A stretch of 64,000 nt of DNA from Bacillus paralicheniformis (GCF_001042485.2 NZ_LBMN02000012.1:428630-492629); one strand, 5' to 3'; shown: positions 46,506 through 56,294, counted from the stretch's first letter. The notes: a model not told the origin generated them from the sequence alone. Made by a program: numbers and translations.

Positions 46506-46870
46506 GGAACCTCTATGAAGCCGTATATGCGTTGCTGATCCGGCGAAAACTTTCCGTCAACTTTAGCGAGCCAACGGCGCCAAGGTTCCCGCGAATCGAT
46601 AATATAAAAGGATTCTTTCGATTGAAAAATCCGATAGACTTCGTTTCGCAACAGTGGATAATCGTATAAATCTACCGCCTTAAAATAAAAGGACCCCGTC
46701 ATTGTTCGAGGTCCATACGTTGTTCCGATGTCTATAGCCCCGTCCATGCCTTCTACCGTTTCAGTTGCGTTAATTGCCTCGGGTGAATCGATGACGAAAT
46801 CACGCGTAACTATTCCGTGTTCGGACAGGACGTATTTATCTCCGTTTAGTCTTTCGATTGTTAAATCCAT
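46445..46870 (-). pseudogene. Truncated phage distal tail protein (Dit)
   Basis: 141 residues, whereas Dit/YomH-like proteins are 240 or more. The N-terminus (FVIDSPEAINATETVEGMDG, RTMTGSFYFKAVDLYDY) is typical of Siphoviridae Dit. The last 15 residues (LRLRLRRAMPTSL) come from a different frame of a SHOCT gene. Follows the tape measure gene by 7 nt. Confidence 0.68.
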
Positions 46871-46877
46871 TCGTTAA

Positions 46878-49795
46878 TCACCCACCTTTGACGCCGCTAA
46901 TTCGTTGCTGAATGCGGAAATCTTCGTTGAATTTGCTTTGGATCAGATCGTACATCTTCTCCGCATCTTCTCTCGACCCACTTCCGCTATAATTAAGCGT
47001 AATATTAATCGGAGAAACGGAGTTATTTCCGGAAGCATAATCGTCTCTAGAAAAACTTAACGGTACGCTTCGGTTATACGCTGCGTCAACCGTATACGAG
47101 TAGTCCTGTGCGTCAAACAGAGCCGCGTTTGCCATTTCGTTAGCCGCCGCTTTGACTACGCCGATATTGCGCTCGATACCTACCGCAAGACCCATCGGAA
47201 GGAACTTACCGATTTCGTCACGGAATACGCGGGATGGTGTGTGAATTCCGAAGGTATCTTTAATATCCTTTGTGATTCCGCCCATAAAGTCGCCGATTTT
47301 TTGTCCGATCCAATCTTTCATGGACCAAATTCCGTCCCATAAACCATGCATTAGGTCTGCTCCGGCGTTGAAAATTTCGCCACTGTTGTCTATAATTGCG
47401 CCCGCAATTTCACCGACAATTTCCATACCCACTGAAAATAATTCCGGTAACAACTGCATAATCCCGTCAACTACCGCCATGAGAATTTGCATCCCGGCAT
47501 CCAGTATTTCAGGAAGATGGTCTATCAAAGCCTGCGCAATAGCAAAGATGAGCTCTATCGCTGCCTCAATTAATTGCGGTAGGTTTTGGAGAATCCCGTC
47601 AATAAGAGCAAGCAGTAACTGAATCCCGGCATCAATGATTTTCGGCAAATTTTCGATTAACGCTTGCGCTATAGTAATGACTAGATAAATCGCCATTTCG
47701 ATGAGCTGCGGAAGAATTTGAATGATGCCGTCAATCAAGCTATTTAGAATCTGGATACCGGCGTCAATAATCATCGGCAAATTCTCAATAATTGCGTTTG
47801 CAAGCGCGAGTATTAGCTGCAACGCCGCTTCAATTAATTGCGGAAGAACCTGGATAATTCCAGAAATTAACGCATTTAAAATTTGGATTCCGGCCTGGAT
47901 AATCATTGGCATAAGCGTTACGATCGTATTAATCAGCGTCGTCAGCATCGTTGTGGCCGCTTGGATGATCTGCGGTAGCGCCTCGACTATTCCTTGGATC
48001 AGTGAAGTCAAGATCATAATACCGGCGCCGATCAGCGCAGGCAATAAAGTAACGATCGCTTGAACTAACGAATTGATAATCTGAGTTACCGCCGTTAGAA
48101 TACTCGGCAACGCTTGAGTAAATCCGTTCAACAAACCTTGGATGATCTGAATGCCCGCTTGTAAAATTATAGGTAGATTCGTGACGATCATATTGACGAA
48201 AGAAGTCACAATATTAACCGCTGTTTCGAGAATCTTCGGCATATTCTGCTGAATGCCTTGCGCTATTGCTGGTAGGTATTTCGAACCCGCAACGATCAAT
48301 CCCGGAATACCGCCGACTATGATTCCGATGATATTCGGAATGAATTCCGCGAACCCTGAGAAATCTCCGTTAAAGGCGTCAGATATTGCCTTTTTCAAAT
48401 CCTCGAATGCGCCTCGGATAATTGCGACCCCTTTGACGACGACATTCGCAACAGAAGGCGGCAAAAGATTGTGTAAAGCGATTGAGCCTTTCGTGAAGTC
48501 GCCAGTTAGCGTTTCCGCGAGTCCTTTGAACAGCGCGGTCAAGTTTTTTACTACCGGAGTTACCTTCTGCCCCAGTTTGTTTCCTAAATCCTGAACTTTT
48601 TCGCGGACCGTGTCGCTATTCTCGTAGACGTAGGCGAATGCGGCTGCTAATGCGATAACGGCGCCTATTCCCAGCGTGAACTGAAACATTGTTAGTAAAA
48701 GCGCTTTTCGGGTTGTGTTAAGTGCGAAGGCGAGTGTACCGAGACTGGACGAGAAGGAAGCGACTGCTGTTACTGTTGCTGCCGAAATCGCTATAAAGGC
48801 TACTAATCCAGTAACAATGGCCGCAGTTACTGCGATAAATTTCTTCGTACCATCACTCAGTTTGTTGAAGCGCTCAGTTAAATCAGCGATCTTGTCAGCC
48901 GCAGCCGAAACGTAGGGAGCAAGCTGATCCCCTATTGTTATCGCGAATGATTCGAACGCCCCGCTCAAATGTTCAAGAGAACCGCCGATACCTTCTTTCA
49001 TTTGCTTTGCGGCTTTCGCTGCTGCGCCACCGGAGTTTTCTAGCTCTTTCGTAAACTCGCCCAACGCGTCGGGTCCCTTCGAAACAACCGCCATCATTCC
49101 GGTAACTGCTTCAGTACCGAATATGCTTGCGAGAGCCGCTGATTTCTGAGCGTCGGTCATGCCCGCCATACCTTTTTGTAGCTGGCCGATAATGTCTTTT
49201 AATGACCGGAAATTACCGTTTTGGTCAACAGTTGTTACGCCGAGATCCTCTAAGGTATTAGCCGCCCGCTTTGGTGGATCAACTAGCCGAAGTAAAGCAG
49301 ATCGTAGCGTCGTACCCGCCTGCTCGCCCGCGAGTCCAGCATCGACCATTATCCCCGTAGCGGCCGCAAGTTCCTCCAATGATATGCCGAGCTGCGCCGC
49401 CGGTCCCGCTGCGTATTTGAAAGCGTACTGTAGTGATGTCATACCCGCAGCTGACTTATTCGCGGTCATCGCCAAGACATCAGCAACTCTCCCAGATTCG
49501 CTTGCTTTCATGTTGAAAGCGTTTAATGCCGATGTGATAGTGTCACTTGTTAAAGCAAGATCCTCACCCGAAGCCTCCGCGGCGGCTATAATTCCGGGCA
49601 TGGCAGCGATAACCTGGTTCGCGTCAAATCCTTTTGCGGCAAGTTCCGTCATAGCTCCCGCAACCTGCGATGATGTCATCGTAGTTGTAGAACCTAACTC
49701 TAACGCCGCATCCCGCATTTTCTGAAAATCGCTTCCGGTAGCCCCGGCAATTGCGCCAGCTTTTCGCATAGCAGTATCAAATTCGCCTGACGAAG
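46878..49795 (-). pseudogene. 5'-truncated phage tail tape measure protein
   Basis: About 970 residues remain, with the TP901-type core EFDTAMRKAGAIAGATGSDF at the start; some 100 residues expected before it are lost to a stop codon near 49797. An ATG at 49769 exists but is inside the domain. Residues about 500-800 are tandem 38-residue hydrophobic repeats (units such as LPQLIEAALQLILALANAII). The C-terminal SRVFRDEIGKFLPMGLAVGI is typical. Confidence 0.8.
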
Positions 49796-49827
49796 ATTAT
49801 TCATTTACCCGATTCCCCCTTCTAAAT

Positions 49828-49858
49828 AAAAAAAGCACCCTGGTTAGAGGTGCTTCGT
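49828..49858 (-). terminator. Terminator of the unassigned gene block
   Basis: AAGCACC / GGTGCTT stem with T-run on the minus strand, between 49862 and the tape measure remnant. Confidence 0.75.
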
Positions 49859-49861
49859 GCA

Positions 49862-50488
49862 TTATTCGATTCTCCCGCGTTCCCATGCTCGTTTTACTTC
49901 ATCCTCAAAAATTCCATATTTATTTGGCCCGTTATCTCGATAAGTATAGATCGGATGATGTACTGATAGGCCCGGTTCATTTTGCTGCGCAATGCGGTCG
50001 GGTACATCTATCTCCTGTACAAGGTCATAATATTTTTTCTGACCGTCGGTAATTAAAAGGTCATAGTACGACTTGGCCGCCTCGAGATATTCTTGCTTCG
50101 CCTTTGCAATACGTTTCAGCACCTTTTCCTCATTAGCGTCTCTGTTTGCTCGAATTTCATCTCGGGCCATCTCTAAAATTTCAAGTTTAAGGCTGCTTGT
50201 TTTACCACTATTCAATCCGAAAACGACATTCTCGCGCTCTTTAGCCCCGTTTAACTCTAGCTGTAACTCGGCAACCCTCCGACGTGCTTCTCTTTCTTTC
50301 GTCCTGTTCGAATCAGAAGGATTGTCCGCCAGTTCCGCAATAGCTACCTTTAGCTCAGCCTCAGCCTCCGCCAATTCATCCGCCACTTTTGCATTATGCC
50401 CGCGAATTTTCTCCGAGCTGCTTGTCGCCTTTTCTTCTAGCTCCTTCAATTCCGTTATTTTTTCCTGTAGCTGCTTAGAAAATTTCAT
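49862..50488 (-). CDS. Hypothetical coiled-coil protein
   Basis: 208 residues; residues 1-170 are almost unbroken charged helix (KITELKELEEKATSSSEKIR, EAEAELKVAIAEL), then a polar tail with TYRDNGPNKYGIFEDEVKRA. No family known. Last of the minus-strand block that begins at 56185. Confidence 0.6.
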   Translation of the reverse strand: MKFSKQLQEKITELKELEEKATSSSEKIRGHNAKVADELAEAEAELKVAIAELADNPSDSNRTKEREARRRVAELQLELNGAKERENVVFGLNSGKTSSLKLEILEMARDEIRANRDANEEKVLKRIAKAKQEYLEAAKSYYDLLITDGQKKYYDLVQEIDVPDRIAQQNEPGLSVHHPIYTYRDNGPNKYGIFEDEVKRAWERGRIE

Positions 50489-50500
50489 CTAACCGTCTCC

Positions 50501-50986
50501 TTATCGAATGATTTTTTGAGAATTAAAAAAGAGATCGCGAACTATCTGCCATCTCCCTTTGACCATCTTATTTTGTTCGAGTGAATCTAACGCATTGTCC
50601 AATGTTGATACTTCCTGCCATGTCGCGTCATCGCCGCTGAAATCCGCAGAGGCCAGTTCGTGGGATGCGAACCGTTTTAGCATCCTGTTTGTCGTCTGAC
50701 ATAATACCAGGTGCAACGGCTCATCGATCCCCATTGTTTCAAAGACGACCGGTTGTAACAAAGGATGGTCGACGATTACCTTTAGCGATATTACACCCTC
50801 GATCTTAGACACCGATCTCAGTGCCCTTTGAAGCGCGATATGCCCACAGTAAGACATGTCGTTACGTCGTTTCCCTAAGACGACAAATGTGCCGGCAGCC
50901 TTCTGGCCTTCGAAGTTGTGAAGCGTATAGGAAAAGACCGTCTCACGGCCGTCGCTGACCTGTGTTAAATAAAGCGTGTAGTTCAT
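50501..50986 (-). CDS. Hypothetical protein (161 residues)
   Basis: Starts MNYTLYLTQVSDGRETVFSY and looks like a compact alpha/beta protein. It overlaps the gene before it by 4 nt. The pattern YCGHIALQRALRSVSKIEG and later ASADFSGDDATWQEV does not call up a family. No signal or membrane part. Confidence 0.6.
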   Translation of the reverse strand: MNYTLYLTQVSDGRETVFSYTLHNFEGQKAAGTFVVLGKRRNDMSYCGHIALQRALRSVSKIEGVISLKVIVDHPLLQPVVFETMGIDEPLHLVLCQTTNRMLKRFASHELASADFSGDDATWQEVSTLDNALDSLEQNKMVKGRWQIVRDLFFNSQKIIR

Positions 50987-51333
50987 TCGGCTTCCCTACT
51001 TTCTAACGCCTGGATACGTGTATCGATACGCATCAATTCCGCCGCCTCACGGCCTGATCCGGCGTATCCCCTGTAGTTCGCTTTCTTTTCCTCATACAGA
51101 CTCCGGAGTTCCTGCGCGGACATTCCTTCGTATGGATCTGAAGGTCGACCCGCCTCATAGTCGCCGTTTGAAATCTGTGAAGCTAGGTCCGTGACTGCTC
51201 TCTTGGCTTCCCGGTACTCGGATTCGCTAACTGTACGAGAAGGTTTTAGCGTCCCTTCGTATTTGATAACCGTTTGTTTCGCATCAATTAGCTGCCTTTC
51301 CAGCTCAGCCCTCTCTTCTTTCCATCCACTCAT
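50983..51333 (-). CDS. Hypothetical coiled-coil protein (116 residues)
   Basis: Charged helical ends (EERAELERQLIDAKQTVIKY, RIDTRIQALESREAE) around a Gly/Tyr-rich centre (YRGYAGSGREAAEL). Overlaps both neighbours by 4 nt. Confidence 0.58.
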   Translation of the reverse strand: MSGWKEERAELERQLIDAKQTVIKYEGTLKPSRTVSESEYREAKRAVTDLASQISNGDYEAGRPSDPYEGMSAQELRSLYEEKKANYRGYAGSGREAAELMRIDTRIQALESREAE

Positions 51334-51716
51334 TCGAAATCCCCCTCATTTCTGATCGCTCTTTCTTCTTTCAATAGTTCGGCCTCATACTCGTCAACCG
51401 GCGTTTTTACAGGCCCCTCTATTACAAACGCGTCCTTTGCCCCGTAATGATAGGCCGAATCTGTCGCCGAATTGAACAACTCCCGGCGAAATTCAAGGTC
51501 GGTCAACTCGTCACCCCGGCTTACGGTAGAAAACACGATCAAACAGCCGTCACGATCCGTCACCTTATATGTGCCTTTTTCTAGGTTCAGTTCGATAAAA
51601 GTAACACCACCGGGCAACAGGTCCGTGAAGCCGCCGCCTTTTGGCTCGCGAATATATGTCGTTTCTGCGGTGCCGTAGTCTCCGTAATGATCGAACATTT
51701 TTAAGACACAGAACAT
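51330..51716 (-). CDS. Hypothetical protein (128 residues)
   Basis: Beta-rich N-terminus (FDHYGDYGTAETTYIREPKG, GGVTFIELNLEKGTYKVTDR) and acidic C-terminus. Overlaps both neighbours, 4 nt and 16 nt. Confidence 0.58.
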   Translation of the reverse strand: MFCVLKMFDHYGDYGTAETTYIREPKGGGFTDLLPGGVTFIELNLEKGTYKVTDRDGCLIVFSTVSRGDELTDLEFRRELFNSATDSAYHYGAKDAFVIEGPVKTPVDEYEAELLKEERAIRNEGDFE

Positions 51717-51964
51717 GCCGGTTCCTCCTTTTCATAAACGATTTTCGCCTTTTCCTCATAATCCCAACATTCTAGCACCACCCGAGAGACGTTTAGATCA
51801 CGGATGCGGCCGGACGATCGACGCAGGATCTCCCCGGTTTCGGCGTCTACCGTAAGAACTTCGGTAGGCTTAACGTATATCAGAACGTCATCCAAATAAG
51901 AACTCCCCTTCCGATACAAAAATTGAATTCTAATAGTAATATAGCCGAGTGCCGTTTTTTGCAT
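51701..51964 (-). CDS. Hypothetical protein (87 residues)
   Basis: Starts MQKTALGYITIRIQFLYRKG; beta-strand rich. Overlaps the downstream gene by 16 nt. No family recognised. Confidence 0.5.
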   Translation of the reverse strand: MQKTALGYITIRIQFLYRKGSSYLDDVLIYVKPTEVLTVDAETGEILRRSSGRIRDLNVSRVVLECWDYEEKAKIVYEKEEPACSVS

Positions 51965-51998
51965 TTATAAAGCCCGTCATATCAACGTTTACGGACGT

Positions 51999-52409
51999 CT
52001 AAATCGTCATTCTTTTTCTCTGTCTATCACGATAATCACGATTCCTTCGCCGGCTATTTTCCTTTTCATTTTCAACCGCACATCCAGCGCAGTATTGTTG
52101 CCGGTTACTTCTGCGTTCGAACCGCTGGCCGCAACGTTTGCAATTTCCCGCCCAGTTCGACTTGTTCCGTAACGGATGATCTGCCGGTAAGCATTCGAGA
52201 TACTCCCGCATTAAAGCCGGCTCTGCGGGCAGAACGTTTCGCATAAAGTACGGACAGATATTCCCCTGTATTGAATTCGTTTTGATTTCAACGGTACACA
52301 AACCGCAACGCTGAAGATCGCAGGCACCGCCGCTTTTATAGTTGGCGCAATGATTTCGGGCTAGACGGCCGAGTTTGCTTCGTGTCGAGTTAATCTTTCG
52401 CTGATTCAT
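51999..52409 (-). CDS. Cysteine-rich VLP-type protein with zinc-finger-like motifs
   Basis: 136 residues with 11 cysteines. CANYKSGGACDLQRCGLC in the N-terminal half and CKRCGQRF..CAGC (two CxxC pairs) in the second half suggest two metal sites. It ends with an Arg-rich tail (SRRRNRDYRDRQRKR). Resembles cysteine-rich VLP proteins of Bacillus phages and ICEs. Likely nucleic-acid binding. Confidence 0.68.
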   Translation of the reverse strand: MNQRKINSTRSKLGRLARNHCANYKSGGACDLQRCGLCTVEIKTNSIQGNICPYFMRNVLPAEPALMREYLECLPADHPLRNKSNWAGNCKRCGQRFERRSNRQQYCAGCAVENEKENSRRRNRDYRDRQRKRMTI

Positions 52410-52457
52410 TTTACAACCTCCGTTTATGGGTAGAATTAAAGGCGCCGAAAAAAAGGC

Positions 52458-52492
52458 ATAAAAAAAGCATTAGCCAAAGTGACTAATGCAAG
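52458..52492 (-). terminator. Terminator of the 52496-53422 gene
   Basis: GCATTAG / CTAATGC stem followed by TTTTTT on the minus strand. Confidence 0.75.
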
Positions 52493-52495
52493 ATT

Positions 52496-53422
52496 TTATT
52501 TGAACAGTACCTTTATGGAGTCTAGCTCTTTAGCTGGGCCACCAAAAACAACGTTAGGATTTACAACCACAATCTTTTTTCTTTTGTCGTTAGGATCGGG
52601 CGGCAACCAAAAAACCGGCTTACCATTCAGATTAACACTCTCTAAGGTCTGTCTTAGTTTATTGGAATCTTTATAATCAAGTAAGGCGGATAGTTTATCT
52701 AAGTGCATTTTGTTAAGTCGTTCCGTGTCCGTCTCATCTGGATTAAAACATACGATATTTGTTTTCAGATTCAAAAACGGAAGAACCATATAGACAATAG
52801 ATAACTTTTTTGCCGCCCGGCCGCTATAATTCTCGTACAGCTCTCGGATTGTCTTTCGGTACATCTTTATTCGGGAAGTTTCGGCAGGTTTTCCTCGGAC
52901 TTTTCCGCGATGGAATAGAAAAGGAGTTAACTCGATAACGCCTTCTTCGTTTTCTTTAAGAATCTCGGCCGCCGTCATCCTCTTATAAAAATCCCGAAAA
53001 TTATTAGCGCTCAAGCCGAGAATCTTTCGGAGGCCGGACTTATCGATCTTACGTCCGTTGTCATGAGAAAGTTGCTGATTCTCAAACCCGACAAATGTAG
53101 CGATGAACATCAGGCGCGCAAGGTCCGGTTCTTTGACAGTTGTATAATCGTCTAGGAACGATTTGCACGTTTTGTAAAAAGCCCACGTAAAGCCGCCATT
53201 CTCAGCGTCATGCCCTCCCGCATTCCTTGTAATTCTATAGCCCTCATTCGAGCGTCCTGATGTTTTAGGGGCCACCTCAAAATAATCCGAGACGTCGTTC
53301 CCTTCTCTGTCGTAAATTCTCCCATCTTCGAGCTTTCCGTTCTCTTTCAAGTCAAAAAAGCGTTTTTTTGACCTCGGTGTTAGTCCTTTCCACGCTCTTT
53401 GTTCATCCAACAGACTTCCCAT
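52496..53422 (-). CDS. Phage-type protein with probable winged-helix (replication or regulation)
   Basis: 308 residues from the ATG at 53422 with AAGGGGG 10 nt upstream. Residues 90-190 look like a winged helix (LMFIATFVGFENQQL, KSGLRKILGLSANNFRDFYK), followed by RGKVRGKPAETSRIKMYRKT. Similar proteins accompany plasmid or phage replication functions in Firmicutes, but I cannot name it. It has its own terminator. Confidence 0.55.
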   Translation of the reverse strand: MGSLLDEQRAWKGLTPRSKKRFFDLKENGKLEDGRIYDREGNDVSDYFEVAPKTSGRSNEGYRITRNAGGHDAENGGFTWAFYKTCKSFLDDYTTVKEPDLARLMFIATFVGFENQQLSHDNGRKIDKSGLRKILGLSANNFRDFYKRMTAAEILKENEEGVIELTPFLFHRGKVRGKPAETSRIKMYRKTIRELYENYSGRAAKKLSIVYMVLPFLNLKTNIVCFNPDETDTERLNKMHLDKLSALLDYKDSNKLRQTLESVNLNGKPVFWLPPDPNDKRKKIVVVNPNVVFGGPAKELDSIKVLFK

Positions 53423-53542
53423 CTTCGAACATCCCCCTTGCTCTCTTTTGTGCCGTGTTTCCTTCACATGAAAATACAAATGTTATATAATAGACATCTA
53501 ATAATAGAGGATAAATACCTCCTCACTCTTTTATAAATACTG

Positions 53543-54538
53543 TCACTTTGTGACCTTTTTTCTTATTCTCGATAATCTTTTTCTAACAACTTCATGGCTT
53601 ACATCCAGTTTTTCTGCTATATATTTTTTTATTATCCTGATCTCTCCATAGATGTTACACGTATATGGGGCGACATTCCCCACTGCTTTATCTTCTTTGA
53701 CTACCTCCAAAATCTGATCGATAAACTCATTTTCACCTTTTGTTAGTTGATCTCTGCAATCACTAAAATCTAAACCTAATATTGTCTCTATGAGATACTC
53801 ATCATCTGGAAAGTATGGTTTTAAACTAAAACTCTCAAGATCTCCGTTGATTTTCCTACGTATGCGCCGCATACCATTCCTTTTTATTTCGGCATCAATC
53901 AATTTACTACGAATAGCTCTGTTAATATACTTAACTATTTCGCGTTCACTTCGAGAAGTATCAACCCTTACCAATGCATACTCAATAGCTTTCGCTGCAA
54001 CCTCAAGAATTTCTTTTTTCAATTGTTCTTTTTGAGGCTCGATATCGGCTGTCGCTTGTTTATGCTTGTGGTATAATTCTTCGAAATACAACCTATCTGA
54101 TAAACTACAAAATTCCTCTAAGCGTAAAAGAATTTCATCAAGAAGAGGTTCTAGTTGTAGAAAAAGACTCTCCGTTATTTCAAAATAGCTTACATATGAA
54201 TCGCCGCCCGACTCTACATTCGCTTCGAAATCTATGCAGACATCATATTTTAGTATCGATAAAAATCGATTAAAAGAATCTGTTTCGTTCTTGGTAATCG
54301 GTTTTTCAGACTTAATATGCCGCGATATTAAGGTGTATATTGCTTTTATTGAGTAAGCTATATAGGATTCCGGATCTTTTAAATTGATTCGTATTCCTCC
54401 AGACGGTGTACCGTCCTTAACTCTATGACGGCTCGGATCTTCCATGAAGTTTGTATCGAATTTATCTAAAATATCTTGGATAATTCTCTTATCATCTGAA
54501 CTTTGAAATACTCTGATTTTATTTATGAACTCCGACAT
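53543..54538 (-). CDS. Sigma-70 region 4-like protein
   Basis: 331 residues. Residues about 270-331 (LTKGENEFIDQILEVVKEDK, IRIIKKYIAEKLDVSHEVVR, then KRLSRIRKKV) look like region 4 of a sigma factor, and the middle (EREIVKYINRAIRSKLIDAE) like a sigma region 2-like helix set. It could be a divergent sigma factor or phage activator. Two copies of a 17-bp repeat lie just upstream. Confidence 0.6.
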   Translation of the reverse strand: MSEFINKIRVFQSSDDKRIIQDILDKFDTNFMEDPSRHRVKDGTPSGGIRINLKDPESYIAYSIKAIYTLISRHIKSEKPITKNETDSFNRFLSILKYDVCIDFEANVESGGDSYVSYFEITESLFLQLEPLLDEILLRLEEFCSLSDRLYFEELYHKHKQATADIEPQKEQLKKEILEVAAKAIEYALVRVDTSRSEREIVKYINRAIRSKLIDAEIKRNGMRRIRRKINGDLESFSLKPYFPDDEYLIETILGLDFSDCRDQLTKGENEFIDQILEVVKEDKAVGNVAPYTCNIYGEIRIIKKYIAEKLDVSHEVVRKRLSRIRKKVTK

Positions 54539-54866
54539 TTTATTCCCCCTCTTAAATGCCCTGCTTTTTCGGTGTTTTTTTTGCTATTTACCCTGCTTTT
54601 TCGGTGTGGACATAACCATTCAGAATCCTTAGAGCGCCAACGATTTCAGCCATTTTTGTTTGATCTAGGATATATATATCAGTCATATCATATCTTTAAA
54701 ACTAAATCGCAACAAGAGGATACGGATAGAAATTCAAACCCTAGCGCCCTCATTCGCTTACGCTCATTTGGACGCGCCATTATTTTTTAAAAGATATTAA
54801 TCGCGATAGAAAATAAATGAATATCCGCGGACAACGGAGCCACGGTTTAAGTGGCGAAGTTGGACG
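54539..54866. other. Gene-free stretch upstream of the sigma-like gene
   Basis: 328 bases without a convincing gene. It holds the two 17-bp repeats and A/T-rich sequence around 54640-54700. Confidence 0.5.
54559..54607 (-). repeat. Two exact 17-bp direct repeats, 32 bp apart
   Basis: CCCTGCTTTTTCGGTGT at 54559-54575 and 54591-54607; 32 bp is about three helical turns. Just before the sigma-like gene, so a probable control site. Confidence 0.7.
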
Positions 54867-55067
54867 CTAGGCCTTACTTCTCAGCGTCATACCATCGATA
54901 AGACTAACCGGAACTACATGCGTAGCCCCGGATCGCCCTTCTATAATGTAGTCGTTTCGGCTGCGTCCTTTAATCCGGCCAACCATCGCCTTTGACGAAA
55001 GCCACGTCAATCCGTCAGATCGCGTTCCCCAATAACGTACTTTTTCGCCTACTCTAAACATCGGCAA
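54867..55067 (-). CDS. Hypothetical 66-residue SH3-like protein
   Basis: MFRVGEKVRYWGTRSDGLTW then MVGRIKGRSRNDYIIEGRSG; the alternating strand pattern suggests a small beta barrel. No family named. Confidence 0.5.
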   Translation of the reverse strand: MPMFRVGEKVRYWGTRSDGLTWLSSKAMVGRIKGRSRNDYIIEGRSGATHVVPVSLIDGMTLRSKA

Positions 55068-55113
55068 TTACCCCCTCATTATTAACTACGAATACACTTC
55101 CGATTGGCACATT

Positions 55114-55656
55114 TTAGATATAAGGCACAAGTGCGCGTTCCAACTCGGTCCTTTCCTTCCTCAACGCAGACCTTTCGTTGTGCAGCCGTTTGTTTTCGGT
55201 ACAAAGCTGGGCCAGGCGTCTTTTTATTCGCAGCTCTTCGTCACCGGTGGCCTCTATTAAAGCCAGTCGACGCCTAGCAATCTCGTAGCTGTTCGAGTGG
55301 AAATCGACTTCTACCTCGCACCATTTGCGATGAACTTCGTCCCTTTTTGCAATTAGGGCGTTACGTGTCGCTTCTTTTAACGATTGAAGGACGTCATCAG
55401 ACAAAGCGTGCGGAGACTGAAGCGCATAGTCCGCCGGGAAAACGTCTAAGATTGTGCCATTTTCCGCAATGACCAGGCGCACCTGTTCGCGGGGATTATC
55501 ATAAACGGACTGGCTGCCGTTTGTTGATTCGAGCGACCAGACAAACGAAGCGCCTTGAGCATACTTCGGTAATACGTTTTGTGCCTGCGCTTTTGAAAGG
55601 CCGAGGCGCGCCGTTGCTTTTTTAACTGCCGCTTTAGAAACTGTATACTGCATCAT
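55114..55656 (-). CDS. Hypothetical protein with C-terminal coiled coil (180 residues)
   Basis: N-terminal alpha/beta part (VRLVIAENGTILDVFPADYA) and helical C-terminus (LAQLCTENKRLHNERSALRK). Overlaps the gene before by 4 nt. Confidence 0.58.
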   Translation of the reverse strand: MMQYTVSKAAVKKATARLGLSKAQAQNVLPKYAQGASFVWSLESTNGSQSVYDNPREQVRLVIAENGTILDVFPADYALQSPHALSDDVLQSLKEATRNALIAKRDEVHRKWCEVEVDFHSNSYEIARRRLALIEATGDEELRIKRRLAQLCTENKRLHNERSALRKERTELERALVPYI

Positions 55657-55991
55657 CGTGAACCCTCCCCTAGTGAAAAACCAATTCGAACGAAATCCGT
55701 AAATGACATGCCTGCAAGTTCAGAAACATCGATTTTGCGGAGGTCTGCGCCTACCTTTGGCGTGTCTACCGTAAAAAATCGAGGGTAGTTGTTTTCGTAA
55801 AGATGGTACCCATCGCTCTTTTTTTCTAATCGGCCAGTATCGTAAAACACCAGCCAGTCATCCGAATAAGTCCCAACGACGTCGGCTGCGATTAACCAGG
55901 CGTCCGAAATTTCATGTATTTCCTGTTTTGTATCGAATGTTTCCCCGTGATAATGCAGCTTTACTGCTTGCGGTTGAAATGTATCCATCAT
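55653..55991 (-). CDS. Hypothetical protein (112 residues)
   Basis: Starts MMDTFQPQAVKLHYHGETFD and has WLVFYDTGRLEKKSDGYHLY near the middle. Acidic, no membrane part. Coupled by 4-nt overlaps to both neighbours. Confidence 0.58.
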   Translation of the reverse strand: MMDTFQPQAVKLHYHGETFDTKQEIHEISDAWLIAADVVGTYSDDWLVFYDTGRLEKKSDGYHLYENNYPRFFTVDTPKVGADLRKIDVSELAGMSFTDFVRIGFSLGEGSR

Positions 55992-56185
55992 GCCGACTGC
56001 ACCTCCTCACCGAATAGTTCTCGCGCTGCCGTGACGCCGATTTCGGCGCAGCCTGCGAATGCTCTCCGGGACACTTGCGGCAAGATTGCGGCGAATTCTT
56101 CCGGGTTTAAGTTAACGAATTGTTCTGTTCCTGAAATGTACACATTGAACCATCCCACAACAGTTCGAACATAACGAATTTGCAT
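55988..56185 (-). CDS. Hypothetical protein (65 residues), first gene of the block
   Basis: Start at ATG 56185 after GAGGAGG (8 nt); a frame to 56227 extends into the -10 box and is rejected. MQIRYVRTVVGWFNVYISGT; no family known. Confidence 0.6.
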   Translation of the reverse strand: MQIRYVRTVVGWFNVYISGTEQFVNLNPEEFAAILPQVSRRAFAGCAEIGVTAARELFGEEVQSA

Positions 56186-56237
56186 TTGTATTCCTCCTCG
56201 AGATTTTGTTACGCTTTTGAGTACCACCTTAGTTAGA

Positions 56238-56267
56238 ATTATATGGTACGCTATTACGTAAAGTCAA
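56238..56267 (-). promoter_or_regulatory. Strong promoter of the minus-strand gene block
   Basis: TTGACT (56262-56267), 18 nt, TATAAT (56238-56243). GTACC and GGTAC flank the -10 as an inverted repeat (56221-56249), a candidate repressor site for the XRE protein encoded divergently at 56295. Confidence 0.7.
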
Positions 56268-56294
56268 GAAAAAAAATGCAATTGGAGGGCAAAA

